Source of the DNA: Rhodospirillales bacterium
Lineage (GTDB): Bacteria > Pseudomonadota > Alphaproteobacteria > Rhodospirillales > UBA2165
NCBI GenBank assembly: GCA_022822205.1
Contig: JAJECC010000084.1
Coordinates: 1 to 57,787 of the forward strand
Reading direction: 5' to 3'
DNA length: 57,787 nucleotides
Position numbers and translations under genes: made by a program. Positions 17,169 through 26,771 of the stretch are shown here, in pieces. The notes under the pieces were generated by a model that saw only the letters and a program-made list of their open reading frames with translations, did not search any database and was not told where the DNA came from. Position 1 is the stretch's first letter, and the number at the start of each line of letters is the position of its first letter.

Positions 17169-18275
17169 ATGAAGGTCTCCGGCACGCCGTACCGCACCAT
17201 CTGGCTGGCCGACGACGCCGAAGATGGGATCGGCGCGGCCGAGATCATCGATCAGACCAGGCTGCCCCACCAATTCGTGACCGCACGGCTGGAAACCGTC
17301 GGGGAAGCGGCGGCGGCCATCCGCGACATGCGGGTACGGGGCGCGCCGCTGATCGGCGCGACGGCGGCCTACGGCATGGCGCTGGCCATGCGGGCCGATC
17401 CCTCGGACGAGAGCTTGGGCGCCGCCTACGATCTGCTGATGGCCGCCCGGCCGACGGCGGTCAATCTTCGCTGGGCCTGCGATGATCTGCGCGAGGTGTT
17501 GACCAACCTGCCCGCCGAACGGCGCATCCGGGCGGCCTACCGCCGGGCCGCCGAGATTTGCGACGAAGACGTGGAAATCTGTTCATCCATCGGCGACCAC
17601 GGCATGCCGCTGATCCGCGAGGCCTGGGAGAGCCGCGGCAAGCCGGACCGGGTGAACGTGCTCACCCACTGCAATGCCGGTTGGCTCGCGACGGTGGATT
17701 GGGGCACCGCGCTCGCCCCCATCTACAAGGCGCACGATGCGGGCATCCCGGTCCACGTCTGGGTCGATGAGACCCGGCCCCGCAACCAGGGCGCCAGCCT
17801 GACCGCATGGGAATTGGGCCAGCACGGCGTGCCCCACACGGTGATCGTCGACAATGTGGGCGGCCACCTGATGCAGCACGGGATGGTCGATCTCTGCATC
17901 ACCGGCACCGACCGGACCACGCGCACCGGCGACGTGTGCAACAAGATCGGCACCTACCTGAAGGCGCTGGCGGCCGACGATAACGGCGTGCCGTTCTACG
18001 TCGGCCTGCCGGGTCCGACCATCGATTGGACCGTCAGCGACGGCGTCGCCGAAATCCCCATCGAGGAGCGGGATGGGGCCGAGGTCACGGTGATGACCGG
18101 CAAGACCGCCGCCGGGGAGATCATGGACGTCGCCCTCACGCCCGACGGCTCATCCGCTGCGAATTTCGCCTTCGACGTTACGCCCCGGCGGCTGGTAACC
18201 GGCCTGATCACCGAGCGCGGGGTGTCGGCGGCGTCCGAAGAGGGGCTGTTGGCGCTTTACCCGGAAGAAGTTTAG
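17169..18275 (+). CDS. mtnA: S-methyl-5-thioribose-1-phosphate isomerase
   Basis: Methylthioribose-1-phosphate isomerase, 368 residues, of the eIF-2B alpha-like fold. Motifs: '[20 protein letters not shown]', '[18 protein letters not shown]' with the catalytic Cys, and '[19 protein letters not shown]' with the catalytic Asp region; '[12 protein letters not shown]' follows. It converts MTR-1-P to methylthioribulose-1-P. It lies directly behind mtnP; later pathway genes (mtnB, C, D or a variant route) are not in the window. Confidence 0.96.
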   Translation: MKVSGTPYRTIWLADDAEDGIGAAEIIDQTRLPHQFVTARLETVGEAAAAIRDMRVRGAPLIGATAAYGMALAMRADPSDESLGAAYDLLMAARPTAVNLRWACDDLREVLTNLPAERRIRAAYRRAAEICDEDVEICSSIGDHGMPLIREAWESRGKPDRVNVLTHCNAGWLATVDWGTALAPIYKAHDAGIPVHVWVDETRPRNQGASLTAWELGQHGVPHTVIVDNVGGHLMQHGMVDLCITGTDRTTRTGDVCNKIGTYLKALAADDNGVPFYVGLPGPTIDWTVSDGVAEIPIEERDGAEVTVMTGKTAAGEIMDVALTPDGSSAANFAFDVTPRRLVTGLITERGVSAASEEGLLALYPEEV

Positions 18276-18318
18276 ACTACGGTGTGTTTTGCTGGGATGT
18301 TCGAGAGGCTAAAGATAG

Positions 18319-19323
18319 ATGATGGCTGTTGAGTCCAGAGCCATGCTTGCGCTAGTCGGTTTGGCGCTTCTGGCCGGTTGCGTAACGCGTGGTGCGACCA
18401 ATGCAGACACCTTTACCGAGAGTGGCATTTTGGGTGGCAGTAAAGCCACCGTTGCGGCCTGCAACAAAGCAGAAACGAGCGTGTGGATCGAAGTGGAGGG
18501 GCGCGGGGAATGTATCCGGTACTACCCCGCCGGCGCCAAAGCAGCCGTCAAGCACGCGATGATCTATTTTCATGGCGACGTTGCCGGCCGAGATGGGTCG
18601 GGAGCCTTGCGCTATGTTGGACCAGAGGTTCTGAAAATCAATGAGGTGGGGTTGCTGAACCGGTCAGAAAGTATCTTCAACATATTTGGCGAGCCCTACA
18701 TTTTCTTTGCCCGCCCTGGCACGCTTGGCTCCAGCGGCTATCACGGCGACCGTATGTCACCCCGCAACCTCGAAATTATCGATTCGGCGGTCGACGCGAT
18801 TAAGGCCAAATATGGTTTGACCGAGTTAACTCTGGTTGGCCAATCCGGGGGAGGCTCGGTGGTTGGTGCATTGCTAGCCATGCGGGACGACATCCGGTGC
18901 GGTGTAGTCGCTTCTGCTTCGGTAGCGCTTGAGGATCTGGCGCAATCTCGTGGCGCAGGCCTCCCTTCGGACATGACCGCCGGTCAGATTGATCCCATTG
19001 ATCTTGTCCATGAAATCCCCGTTGACCCGAAGAGGACTATCTTTGTTGTCGGCGATCCAGACGATGAAATTGTGAATTTTGGGAGCCAGCGCAAATATTT
19101 CAAGGCCGTCCAGAAGGCGGGACACCGCGTCCAGCTAGTTACCGCCGAAGGCCGTGGTTCCCAACGACATGGTCTGTCGACATTAGGGATTACGATCGGC
19201 TACGCCTGTGCCTTTGGTGATTCAAAGGAAAGGATCACTGACGATACAAAGACGTTTTATCCCGAAAGGTGGCAAGACTGGTGGCTTCACATCAAGGAAC
19301 GCGGGGCCTCACGGCACCCATAA
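18319..19323 (+). CDS. lipoprotein, alpha/beta-hydrolase-like
   Basis: A 334-residue predicted lipoprotein. The N-terminus has a hydrophobic segment ending in the lipobox L-L-A-G-C. The body has 'HAMIYFHGDVAGRDGSG' and the nucleophile elbow G-Q-S-G-G-G, suggesting an alpha/beta-hydrolase fold; possible acid and base residues lie in 'VVGDPDDEIVNF' and 'GSQRHGLS'. No substrate can be named. Base composition is clearly less G+C-rich than neighbouring genes and codon use is less biased, which suggests acquisition by transfer. It is sandwiched between mtnA and a transporter gene that appears to have lost its start. Three in-frame ATGs (18319, 18322, 18343) could initiate. Confidence 0.75.
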   Translation: MMAVESRAMLALVGLALLAGCVTRGATNADTFTESGILGGSKATVAACNKAETSVWIEVEGRGECIRYYPAGAKAAVKHAMIYFHGDVAGRDGSGALRYVGPEVLKINEVGLLNRSESIFNIFGEPYIFFARPGTLGSSGYHGDRMSPRNLEIIDSAVDAIKAKYGLTELTLVGQSGGGSVVGALLAMRDDIRCGVVASASVALEDLAQSRGAGLPSDMTAGQIDPIDLVHEIPVDPKRTIFVVGDPDDEIVNFGSQRKYFKAVQKAGHRVQLVTAEGRGSQRHGLSTLGITIGYACAFGDSKERITDDTKTFYPERWQDWWLHIKERGASRHP

Positions 19324-19407
19324 AGCCAACTGAACGCGCCCACTTCTTCATTTAAATCTACTCTCCAAGGCGTCGGCTACGGATGCCTGTCGACGACGCT
19401 GGGCGGC

Positions 19408-20256
19408 ATGACCGTGGCGCTCACCCGCTTCATCATCGAGGATACCGACCCCTTCTCGTTGGCGAGTTCGCGCTATTTCGTCGGTGCGGTGGTGCTTCTC
19501 GGCCTGATGGTCTGGCGTATGGGTCTGCCGCCGATCCTCCGCAGGGACTGGCTGGCGTTCTTCGTGCTCGGTATCGTCATGTTCGCCGTGTTTCCGTATT
19601 TCATGGCCCGGGCGCTGGAGGACACGACGTCCGCCCGAGGCGGCATCATCTTCGGGTCCATGCCGCTGCTGACCATGCTGATCGCCGTCACGTTCCGGGT
19701 TGAAAGGTTCGGCTGGTACAAGGCGCTGGGCATCCTGGTCGGATTCGCCGGTGCGGCCATCGTCCTGTCGGAGAAAGTGGACGCCATCGCGCCCGAAGCC
19801 TTGCGGGGCGATATGTTCATGATCGCCGGGATGATCTGCGCGTCGTCGTTCAATGTGTTCTCGAAGAAGTACCTGATGCGTTACGGCTCCATGCCGGTGA
19901 ACGTCTACGCCATGCTGATCGGTTCCGTGACCTTGTTTGTCGCCGCCCTGTTCCTGGGAAATCCGTTCGGCGGGTCGCTCGCCTTCGATGCGACGGGGTG
20001 GTTCGTCTTCTTCATGCTCGCCATTCCCGGCGGCACCATCATGATGGTCAGCTGGGGGAAAGCCATTCAGTTGATCTCGCCGACCCAGGCGGCGGTGACG
20101 GTCAGTCTCAATCCCGTGGCGGCGATCGCCATTGCCGCGGTCATCCTGGCGGAGCCCGTGACGACCAACGTGATCATCGGGTTTCCGTTGGTGGTATTGG
20201 CTATTTTCATCGCGAACTACCGCTCCGGGACGGCCGGTAAGTCCGGCAAGGCTTGA
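19408..20256 (+). CDS. EamA/DMT-family transporter, 5' end apparently lost
   Basis: A drug/metabolite-type (EamA) transporter with two five-helix halves; the Gly-rich 'SPTQAAVTVSLNPVAAIAIA' signature of the second half is clear. Protein-like sequence does not begin at the ATG at 19408: in the same frame, 'LQGVGYGCLSTTLGG' upstream completes the first membrane helix. That frame is open back to the TAA of the lipoprotein gene at 19321, but holds no ATG, GTG or TTG. The original start was probably lost when the upstream segment was replaced. Starting at 19408 gives 282 residues with half of TM1 missing. The gene may be inactive, start at a CTG (19330), or be read by a rare mechanism. Confidence 0.62.
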   Translation: MTVALTRFIIEDTDPFSLASSRYFVGAVVLLGLMVWRMGLPPILRRDWLAFFVLGIVMFAVFPYFMARALEDTTSARGGIIFGSMPLLTMLIAVTFRVERFGWYKALGILVGFAGAAIVLSEKVDAIAPEALRGDMFMIAGMICASSFNVFSKKYLMRYGSMPVNVYAMLIGSVTLFVAALFLGNPFGGSLAFDATGWFVFFMLAIPGGTIMMVSWGKAIQLISPTQAAVTVSLNPVAAIAIAAVILAEPVTTNVIIGFPLVVLAIFIANYRSGTAGKSGKA

Positions 20257-20407
20257 AACCGCCCCGCCGGTTAAATCAAAATCCGACCTGCCCCCCCAAG
20301 TGGAGGGTGATCCGGCGCACAACGGGCTTTTGCCCGGTGGCGGAATCGTGAACAATCGGGCTTCGTGGCCGGGTGCGGCCCGCGAATGAGCCAAGGGGAG
20401 GAAGAAG

Positions 20408-21331
20408 ATGAATGAAATGGGACCACGGGGCCTGAGCGCCAATCGCGCCGGCCCGCCCGAGATCGCCGCCCGGGTCGCTGCGCTCGGCAAGGAATTCACC
20501 GACGATACGCCGCAGACCACCGCCGCGATCTATGTTCCCTCGCTCAAGGCGGTGAATTGGGCCGGGATCGACGTCGCTTCGGACCTGGCCTACGGCCCGG
20601 ACGCCGAGCGTCATTTGCTCGATGTCCACACACCGACCGATAAAGGCGAGGCGGGCCTGCCGACGGTGATCTTCTTTCATGGCGGTGGATTTGTCCGCGG
20701 CCACAAGAACCAGCCCAACGGCGTCATGTACGCCAATATCGCCAATACGTACGCCTCCCAGGGCATCGTCGGCGTCAACGCGACCTACCGATTGGCGCCG
20801 GACGTCCAGTGGCCCGGAGGCGCGCGGGATGTGGGCGCGGCGCTAGCCTGGGTGCGGGGCAATATCGCCGATTATGGCGGCGATCCCGATAAGATCTTCC
20901 TCATGGGTCAGTCGGCGGGCGCGTCCCATGTGGCCACCTATGCCTTCCGGAGCGAATTGCACCCGGACTCGGGGCCCGGCTTCGCCGGCGTCATTCTCAT
21001 GTCCGGCGTCTACGGCCTCAGTGCCGGAAACGCATCGCCGGGGCGGGATGCCTATTACGGTACTGATGAATCCAAGTTCGAGGAAATGCAGGTCCTGGGC
21101 AACGTCACTTTCTCGGACTGCCCCGTCTTTTGCACCATCGGCGAGTTCGACACGGTGCCGTTCGAGAAATCGACGCTGGCCTTGATCAACGAACTGACCG
21201 AGAAGAACGGCTGTGCGCCCCGCTTTAAGCAGCTCATCGGCCATAATCATATCTCTCAGGTGTGCTGCTTCGGCACCGAGGACACCTCGATCAGCGCCGA
21301 TATGGTGGATTTTGTGCTGACCAACGCATGA
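20408..21331 (+). CDS. alpha/beta hydrolase (carboxylesterase type)
   Basis: A 307-residue esterase/lipase-like protein. The oxyanion-hole motif HGGG lies in 'VIFFHGGGFVRGHKN', the nucleophile elbow is G-Q-S-A-G-A, the likely acid is in 'GEFDTVPFE', and the catalytic His is in 'IGHNHISQ'. This is the arrangement of the hormone-sensitive-lipase/arylformamidase side of the superfamily. The substrate is unknown. The ATG at 20408 follows an AGGGGAGGAAG ribosome-binding site. It is separated by 7 nt from an MFS transporter gene, suggesting a shared transcript. Confidence 0.85.
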   Translation: MNEMGPRGLSANRAGPPEIAARVAALGKEFTDDTPQTTAAIYVPSLKAVNWAGIDVASDLAYGPDAERHLLDVHTPTDKGEAGLPTVIFFHGGGFVRGHKNQPNGVMYANIANTYASQGIVGVNATYRLAPDVQWPGGARDVGAALAWVRGNIADYGGDPDKIFLMGQSAGASHVATYAFRSELHPDSGPGFAGVILMSGVYGLSAGNASPGRDAYYGTDESKFEEMQVLGNVTFSDCPVFCTIGEFDTVPFEKSTLALINELTEKNGCAPRFKQLIGHNHISQVCCFGTEDTSISADMVDFVLTNA

Positions 21332-21338
21332 CCGCCGC

Positions 21339-22652
21339 GTGACTCATTCTTCGCCGCTCGGCGGCCGGTTGCGCGAGTCGGGTATTTTCCGCTCCCTTCG
21401 GCATCGGGACTACGCCGTCTTCTCGGCCGGGTCCTGGGTGTCCGCCGTCGGCATGTGGGTACAGCGGGTCGGCATCGGGGTGCTGACCTGGGATCTGACC
21501 CATTCACCGGCGTGGCTCGGCGGTATCGCGCTCGCCCAGGCGCTTCCGTCCTTGGTGCTGGTCCCCTTTGCCGGCGCCGTTGCCGATCGGACCGATCGCG
21601 TGCGTATGCTGCGCGCGACCCAGATTTTCAGCGCCCTGGTCGGCGGGGTGCTCGCCTGGATGGTCATATCGGGCGCCATCACCATCTACTGGCTGACGGC
21701 GCTGGTCATCGTCCTCGGTGTTGCCAACACCATCGGCCTCCCGGCCCGAATGACCATCGCGCCGACCTTGGTGCCGCGCGGGGATTTGTCGGCGGCGCTG
21801 GCGACCAACTCCGTGCTGTTTCATTCCACGGCCTTCATCGGCCCCGCCATCGGCGGGGTGCTGATCGCGCAAGCCGGAATCGGCTCGGCTTTCGTGGTCA
21901 ATGCGGCTTCCTACTTGGTCATGTGGGCGTCCCTATTCGCCGTCACGCCGCTCCGTCAGGAGCACAAGGCGGGCGGCGGCGGGCTGATGTCGGACGTGTT
22001 GGAGGGCATTCACTACACGGCAACTCACCGCGGGATCGGCCCGGTGCTGCTGCTCACCGTCTTCATTGCCTTTCTGGGCCGGCCGGTGACCGAGCTCCTG
22101 CCAGGATTTGTCGACGTGGTGTTTGGCCGGGACTCGGTGGAGGAGGGGGTCGCAACTTTGTTCTCCGCGTTCGGTCTCGGCGGAATTCTCGCCAGTCTAT
22201 GGCTCGCCAACCGGGGCCGGATCGAAGGAATGACGACCATATTCCTCGTCTCTTCCCTGTTGATTGCCGCGGCCACCGTGGCCTTTGCCCTTGCCCCCCT
22301 CTTCGCCGTCGCCGTCGTCATGATGGCTGTGATCGGCGCATCCGGGACGGTCGGCCAAAGCGGCGCCCAGATTTTGGTCCAGAACGCGGTCGAGGGGTCC
22401 ATGCGGGCGCGCGTCCTCAGTCTCTATACCCTCAACTACCGGGCCGCACCGGCGTTGGGCGCCCTGCTCATGGGCTGGTTGTCGGCCTTGTTGGGCCTGC
22501 AGACGCCGGTGGTGCTGGGCGCATGTCTCTGTGCGGTGGCGACCTTATGGCTTATGCGCCGCCGCCACGAAATTCGGGACATGTTGGAAGCCGGTGACGG
22601 GGACCCGCAGCCGGGCCCGGCGGCAGAGGCCAAACCCAGCGCGGCGCAATAG
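21339..22652 (+). CDS. MFS transporter, enterobactin-exporter-like (EntS/DUF894 type)
   Basis: A 437-residue major facilitator protein. The opening 'FRSLRHRDYAVFSAGSWVS' followed by 'GVLTWDLTHSPAWLGG' and the loop 'AGAVADRTDRVRML' (MFS motif A) matches the EntS/YfiS-like exporter group. About twelve hydrophobic segments are visible. The start is GTG, 7 nt after the esterase stop. The cargo is unknown. The C-terminal tail is Pro/Ala-rich and hydrophilic. It ends 3 nt from the stop of the convergent dehydrogenase gene. Confidence 0.88.
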   Translation: MTHSSPLGGRLRESGIFRSLRHRDYAVFSAGSWVSAVGMWVQRVGIGVLTWDLTHSPAWLGGIALAQALPSLVLVPFAGAVADRTDRVRMLRATQIFSALVGGVLAWMVISGAITIYWLTALVIVLGVANTIGLPARMTIAPTLVPRGDLSAALATNSVLFHSTAFIGPAIGGVLIAQAGIGSAFVVNAASYLVMWASLFAVTPLRQEHKAGGGGLMSDVLEGIHYTATHRGIGPVLLLTVFIAFLGRPVTELLPGFVDVVFGRDSVEEGVATLFSAFGLGGILASLWLANRGRIEGMTTIFLVSSLLIAAATVAFALAPLFAVAVVMMAVIGASGTVGQSGAQILVQNAVEGSMRARVLSLYTLNYRAAPALGALLMGWLSALLGLQTPVVLGACLCAVATLWLMRRRHEIRDMLEAGDGDPQPGPAAEAKPSAAQ

Positions 22653-22655
22653 CCT

Positions 22656-23723
22656 TTAGGCCAAAAGATTCTTGCCGCCGAACCGCTCAAGCCAGCGCGG
22701 GATGACTTCCTCGTTGAATACGTGATTGGGCACCTCACCCCGCAGCGCCTTCAGGATGGCGTCCGTTGCCCAGGGGATGGCCGGGCCCAGCCCGCCGCCC
22801 TTGGTGTAGGCGATCATGTGGGGCGAGAGCAGCACCTTGTCGCCGAGCCCGATCAGCGGCAGTTGCGGGTCCGGCGGCTCCTCGGGCAGCACGTCCAGAC
22901 CGGCGGCGGCGATCCGGTCGCGATCGAGGGCGTCGAACAGGGCATCCACATCCACGATGGCGCCCCGGGCCGCGTTGATCAGCACCGCTTCGGGCTTCAT
23001 CAGCGCGAACTGGGCGGCCCCGATGAGGTTGGCGGTCTCTTCGGTCAGATTGGTGTGGAGGGTTACCACGTCCGATTCCGTCAGCAATGTCTCCAGATCC
23101 ACATCCTCACAGCCGTGATGGACGAAGACGGAATCGTCGATATAGGGATCGCAGGCCAGCAGCCGCACCCGCCAAGGCGCCAGCAGGTCGGCGACCCGCC
23201 GTCCGATCCGCCCCAATCCGACGATGCCGACGGTGATGCCGGGATAATCGTCCTGCATCCGCCGGCCGAGGAAGGTGGTGACCAGGGAGGGGTCCCGCCA
23301 GCCGCCGTGCTTGACATGGCGGTCCTTTTCGCGCGTCCGTTTGAGGAGGGTGAGCATGATCGCCATGGTGCCCTCGGCGACGGCGCCCCAGTTGCTCTCG
23401 GTCGGCGAATGGGTGACCAGAATGCCGAGTTCGGTCGCGGCGTCTACGTCCACGTTGTCCACGCCGACGGTGTATTTGGCGACGATGCGGAAATCCGGGT
23501 TGGCGGCCAGCGCCTCGCGGGTGACGAAGAACAGCCGGTTGGCGACTCCCATGGCGCCGACGGTGTCGGGTTCGAACTCGACGTTCACCACTTCGGTGTC
23601 GTTGGCCGAATCTCCCCATAGGCCGGGATTAATCTTGAGATCGATACCGGCGGCGCTGAGCCGATCATGGGACGCGCCGTCCTCGTCGACGACGTTGTAG
23701 ATGAAAACCTTGGGTTTGGGCAT
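22656..23723 (-). CDS. D-isomer-specific 2-hydroxyacid dehydrogenase
   Basis: A 355-residue NAD(P)-dependent 2-hydroxyacid dehydrogenase. The Rossmann motif is G-I-V-G-L-G-R-I-G-R-R; the catalytic triad residues lie in 'INAARGAIVDVDAL' (Arg), 'AGLDVLPEEPPDP' (Glu) and 'LLSPHMIAYT' (His). It belongs to the broad SerA/hydroxypyruvate-reductase/CtBP-like group; the substrate cannot be assigned. I use the ATG at 23723 ('MPKPKVFIYNVV'), because the open upstream extension is not protein-like. It lies downstream of a RidA gene on the same strand (38-nt gap). Confidence 0.87.
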   Translation of the reverse strand: MPKPKVFIYNVVDEDGASHDRLSAAGIDLKINPGLWGDSANDTEVVNVEFEPDTVGAMGVANRLFFVTREALAANPDFRIVAKYTVGVDNVDVDAATELGILVTHSPTESNWGAVAEGTMAIMLTLLKRTREKDRHVKHGGWRDPSLVTTFLGRRMQDDYPGITVGIVGLGRIGRRVADLLAPWRVRLLACDPYIDDSVFVHHGCEDVDLETLLTESDVVTLHTNLTEETANLIGAAQFALMKPEAVLINAARGAIVDVDALFDALDRDRIAAAGLDVLPEEPPDPQLPLIGLGDKVLLSPHMIAYTKGGGLGPAIPWATDAILKALRGEVPNHVFNEEVIPRWLERFGGKNLLA

Positions 23724-23761
23724 ATCGGGTTGGACCTGGTTGATGATCGTGATGGCGTCGG

Positions 23762-24187
23762 TCAGTCTATGACCGCGATGGCGTTGATCTCGATTTTGCA
23801 GCGGGGGTCGGTGGCCATCCGCACCACCTGAACCGTCGTCGTCGCCGGTTTGGACTCGCCGAAATACTCGGCCCATACCTTGTTGAGGTCGTCCTGCTCC
23901 TCCATGTCGGTGAGGAACCGGTCAGCGGAGATGACATCGTCGAACGTCGCGCCGGCGGCCTCCAGACCCTTCTTCAGGTTTTCCAGCGCGGCGCGCGCCT
24001 GGCCGTCCATGTCGTCCGGCATGGATTCAAACTCCTCGGGAATGTGAGGATGGCTGTGATAGACCGGCGCCGCGGTGACGCCGGCGCAGAACAGCATGGA
24101 GCCGCCGGTGACCTTGATCGCCGGTGCGTACGGCATCCAAATATCCGGCGCATCCGGCCAGTGAAGGTGTTCGATTTTCTTTGTCAT
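23762..24187 (-). CDS. RidA/YjgF family protein
   Basis: A 141-residue RidA-family protein ('MLFCAGVTAAPVYHSH', 'QARAALENLKKGLEAAGATF', 'KIEINAIAVI'). Canonical RidA deaminates reactive enamine/imine intermediates with an Arg near the C-terminus. Here the region reads 'MATDPRCKIEINAIAVI', which keeps an Arg before the final strand. It is about 10 residues longer than typical RidA, with an insert rich in Glu/Pro/Asp after residue 45. A GGGAGGACC ribosome-binding site precedes the ATG. Probably cotranscribed with the dehydrogenase gene. Confidence 0.85.
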   Translation of the reverse strand: MTKKIEHLHWPDAPDIWMPYAPAIKVTGGSMLFCAGVTAAPVYHSHPHIPEEFESMPDDMDGQARAALENLKKGLEAAGATFDDVISADRFLTDMEEQDDLNKVWAEYFGESKPATTTVQVVRMATDPRCKIEINAIAVID

Positions 24188-24278
24188 GGTCGGGTCCTCC
24201 CACCCCTGTCATTCAACTGGCCTCATCTTAGAGAGCGCCGCCGTTGGGGCAATACGCAGCCGTCATCTGTCCGGTTAT

Positions 24279-24293
24279 TTCACGTCAGGTGAA
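24279..24293. promoter_or_regulatory. inverted repeat in ridA/2OG-oxygenase divergent region
   Basis: TTCAC-GTCAG-GTGAA (24279-24293), a 5-bp inverted repeat with a 5-nt centre in the 146-bp divergent gap between ridA and the oxygenase gene, about 40 nt before the latter's start. A possible operator; no regulator is assigned. Confidence 0.35.
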
Positions 24294-24333
24294 TTTGCCC
24301 TAAAACGTATGCGTAGACGTGCAAGGGGAACTC

Positions 24334-24996
24334 ATGGGTCTCGACGTAACGCTGGAAAACGGGGTGCAGCTCCATTGGGCGACGCCCATCTTCACCCGGA
24401 AATTCGATGACACCGAGGAGCTCAACGCCCGCTTGGCCAAAATCATCCTCGAGCGCGAGCAGCAGGACCCGGGGGTGCCAAAGAGCGTGGTGCACGGATG
24501 GCACTCGAAGGAAGATTTCTTCGAATGGCCCCACCCGGAGGTCGCGCCGGTCCGCGACTTTGTCCGCCACGCCATGATCGAGCTGACGTCCGCCACGACG
24601 GGCCGCAAGGAAGGCGAGTTCGGCGGCGAGGCGGAGTTCATCGCCTGGGCGACGATTCTCCGCAAGGGCGGCTACAACTCCGTACACACCCATCCCGGCT
24701 GCGCCTGGTCGGGGGTTTACTACGTCGATACGGGCGGCGCGGCGGCAAGCGGCGGCGGCGACGGCTGCATCGAGTTCAACGACCCGCGCACCGCGGTGGA
24801 AATGGTGCCCTTGCCCGGCGAGCCGTTCGGCCAGCGCCGGCGGTTCGAGCCGGAATCCGGTCGCATGTATGCGTTTCCCGCCTGGCTGAGACACGGCGTG
24901 ACGCCCTATATGGGCGATGACGCGCGCATCTCGGTTGCGTTCAACATCCGGATGAAGGAGTTTCAGGTGTTTGGGGTCGGCGACAAGCCGGCCTAG
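24334..24996 (+). CDS. putative 2OG-Fe(II) oxygenase (TIGR02466-like)
   Basis: A 220-residue protein matching the 2OG-FeII_Oxy_5 layout. '[18 protein letters not shown]' supplies the first His ligand, and '[20 protein letters not shown]' plus 'VAFNIR' supply the second His and the 2-oxoglutarate-binding Arg. The family is presumed to be oxygenases, with no defined substrate for this branch. ATG at 24334 is preferred because AAGGGGAA lies about 8 nt upstream; an in-frame GTG at 24319 sits on top of that site. Its stop codon overlaps the convergent glnS stop in a CTAG palindrome. Confidence 0.82.
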   Translation: MGLDVTLENGVQLHWATPIFTRKFDDTEELNARLAKIILEREQQDPGVPKSVVHGWHSKEDFFEWPHPEVAPVRDFVRHAMIELTSATTGRKEGEFGGEAEFIAWATILRKGGYNSVHTHPGCAWSGVYYVDTGGAAASGGGDGCIEFNDPRTAVEMVPLPGEPFGQRRRFEPESGRMYAFPAWLRHGVTPYMGDDARISVAFNIRMKEFQVFGVGDKPA

Positions 24997-26702
24997 GACT
25001 TGGCCTTGGCTTGCCGTTGCGCTTTTGCCCAGCTGTCCCGGAGGCCGATGGTCCGGTTGAAGATCAACCGATCCCCTTCCGACCCGTCCCGGCAGAAGTA
25101 GCCCAGCCGTTCGAATTGAACGGTTTGGCCGACCGGCGCCTCGCCGAGCGCCGGCTCCAGCTTGCACCCCGAGAGGGTTTCGACCGAGTTCGGGTTGATG
25201 TCGTCGAGGAAATCGCCGTCCGAGCCCGGGGTTTCGGTTTCGAAGAGCTGGTCATAGAGCCGGACCTCGGCCTCGGCCGCATGGGCCGCCGAGACCCAAT
25301 GCAGGGTCGCTTTCACCTTGCGTCCGTCAGGGGAATCGCCGCCCCGGGTTGCCGGGTCGTAGGTGCATCGAAGCTCGATGATTTCTCCCTGATCGTCTTT
25401 CACCACGTCGGTGCAGGTGACGTAATAGGCGTAGCGCAGCCGTACCTCCCGGCCCGGCGCCAGACGGAAGAACTTCTTCGGCGGGTCTTCCATGAAATCG
25501 TCCCGCTCGATGTAGAGCTCCCGGGAAAACGGAACCTGTCGGCTGCCCGCCGCCTGGTCTTCGGGATTGTTGACGGCGTCCAGCAGTTCTTCCCCGCCTT
25601 CGGCGTAATTGTCGATCACCACTTTCAGCGGCTTCAAGACCGCCATCCGCCGGAGCGCATGCTTGTTGAGGTATTCGCGGGTGCAGTGATCCAGGTAGGC
25701 CATCTCCACCGTCGCATTGGACTTGGAAATCCCGAGCCGGCCGATGAAATCGCGGATCGCGGCGGCCGGTACGCCCCGCCGCCTGAGACCCGCCAACGTC
25801 GGCATCCGGGGATCATCCCAGCCCGTCACGTGACCCTCGTCGACAAGCCGGGTGAGGCGGCGCTTGCTGAGCACGGTGTTGGTGAGATTGAGCCGCGCGA
25901 ATTCATACTGGCGGGGCCGGGCCGGCACCGGCAGGTGCTCCACCAGCCAGTCGTAGAGCGGCCGGTGGTCTTCGAATTCCAAAGTGCAAAGCGAGTGGGT
26001 GATGTGCTCGATGGCGTCCGACTGCCCGTGCGCGAAGTCATAGGTCGGGTAGATCTTCCAGGCATCGCCGGTCCGGGGGTGCTCGGCATGGAGGATGCGG
26101 TAGAGCACCGGATCGCGCATGTTGATGTTGCCGGACGCCATGTCGATCTTGGCGCGCAGCACCTTGGCGCCTTCGTCGAATTCGCCCGCTTTCATGCGGC
26201 GCAACAGATCGAGATTTTCCTTCGGCGGCCGGTCCCGATGGGGACTGTTCCTGCCCGGCTCCGTCAGCGTGCCCCGGTACTCGCGCATCTCGTCCGCCGA
26301 CAAATCGTCCACATACGCATCGCCGCTCTCCACCAGGTGTTCGGCCCACGCATAGAGTTGCTCGAAATTGTCCGAGGCGTGATAGAGGTGCTCGCCCCAA
26401 TCGCAGCCCAGCCAGCGCACGTCCTCTTCGATGGCGTCGATATAGGCCTGCTCTTCTTTTGCCGGGTTGGTGTCGTCGAACCGCAGATGGCAGCGTCCGC
26501 CGAATTCCCCGGCGATCCCGAAATTGAGGATGATCGACTTGGCATGCCCGATATGGAGGAAGCCGTTGGGTTCGGGCGGAAACCGGGTGATGACCGCCTT
26601 GTGTCTGCCGGCCGCCAAATCATCCGAAATGATCTCACGGATGAAATCCCGGCTCTCGGCGGTTTCTGAATCGGTCTCGGTGTTGGGGGCGTGTTCGGTC
26701 AT
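24993..26702 (-). CDS. glnS: glutaminyl-tRNA synthetase
   Basis: GlnRS, about 569 residues, charging tRNA-Gln directly with glutamine. The class I signatures are present: HIGH in '[15 protein letters not shown]' (the PEPNG form typical of GlnRS rather than GluRS) and the KMSKS counterpart V-L-S-K-R-R. The C-terminal beta-barrel anticodon-binding domains are complete ('[20 protein letters not shown]'). The ATG at 26702 follows GAGG at good spacing; an upstream in-frame start at 26735 looks spurious. Many alphaproteobacteria lack GlnRS and use GatCAB, so its presence is informative. Confidence 0.96.
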   Translation of the reverse strand: MTEHAPNTETDSETAESRDFIREIISDDLAAGRHKAVITRFPPEPNGFLHIGHAKSIILNFGIAGEFGGRCHLRFDDTNPAKEEQAYIDAIEEDVRWLGCDWGEHLYHASDNFEQLYAWAEHLVESGDAYVDDLSADEMREYRGTLTEPGRNSPHRDRPPKENLDLLRRMKAGEFDEGAKVLRAKIDMASGNINMRDPVLYRILHAEHPRTGDAWKIYPTYDFAHGQSDAIEHITHSLCTLEFEDHRPLYDWLVEHLPVPARPRQYEFARLNLTNTVLSKRRLTRLVDEGHVTGWDDPRMPTLAGLRRRGVPAAAIRDFIGRLGISKSNATVEMAYLDHCTREYLNKHALRRMAVLKPLKVVIDNYAEGGEELLDAVNNPEDQAAGSRQVPFSRELYIERDDFMEDPPKKFFRLAPGREVRLRYAYYVTCTDVVKDDQGEIIELRCTYDPATRGGDSPDGRKVKATLHWVSAAHAAEAEVRLYDQLFETETPGSDGDFLDDINPNSVETLSGCKLEPALGEAPVGQTVQFERLGYFCRDGSEGDRLIFNRTIGLRDSWAKAQRQAKAKS

Positions 26703-26771
26703 CGGAGCCTCGATCTGGCGGCCCCTGTTTGCCAAAAAAACCGCCCGAGGCCAAGGGGGGGCTGCCTATTG

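Noticed and set aside
25011-26669. 552-codon open frame antisense to glnS
   Set aside because: Shadow of glnS; no recognisable motifs.
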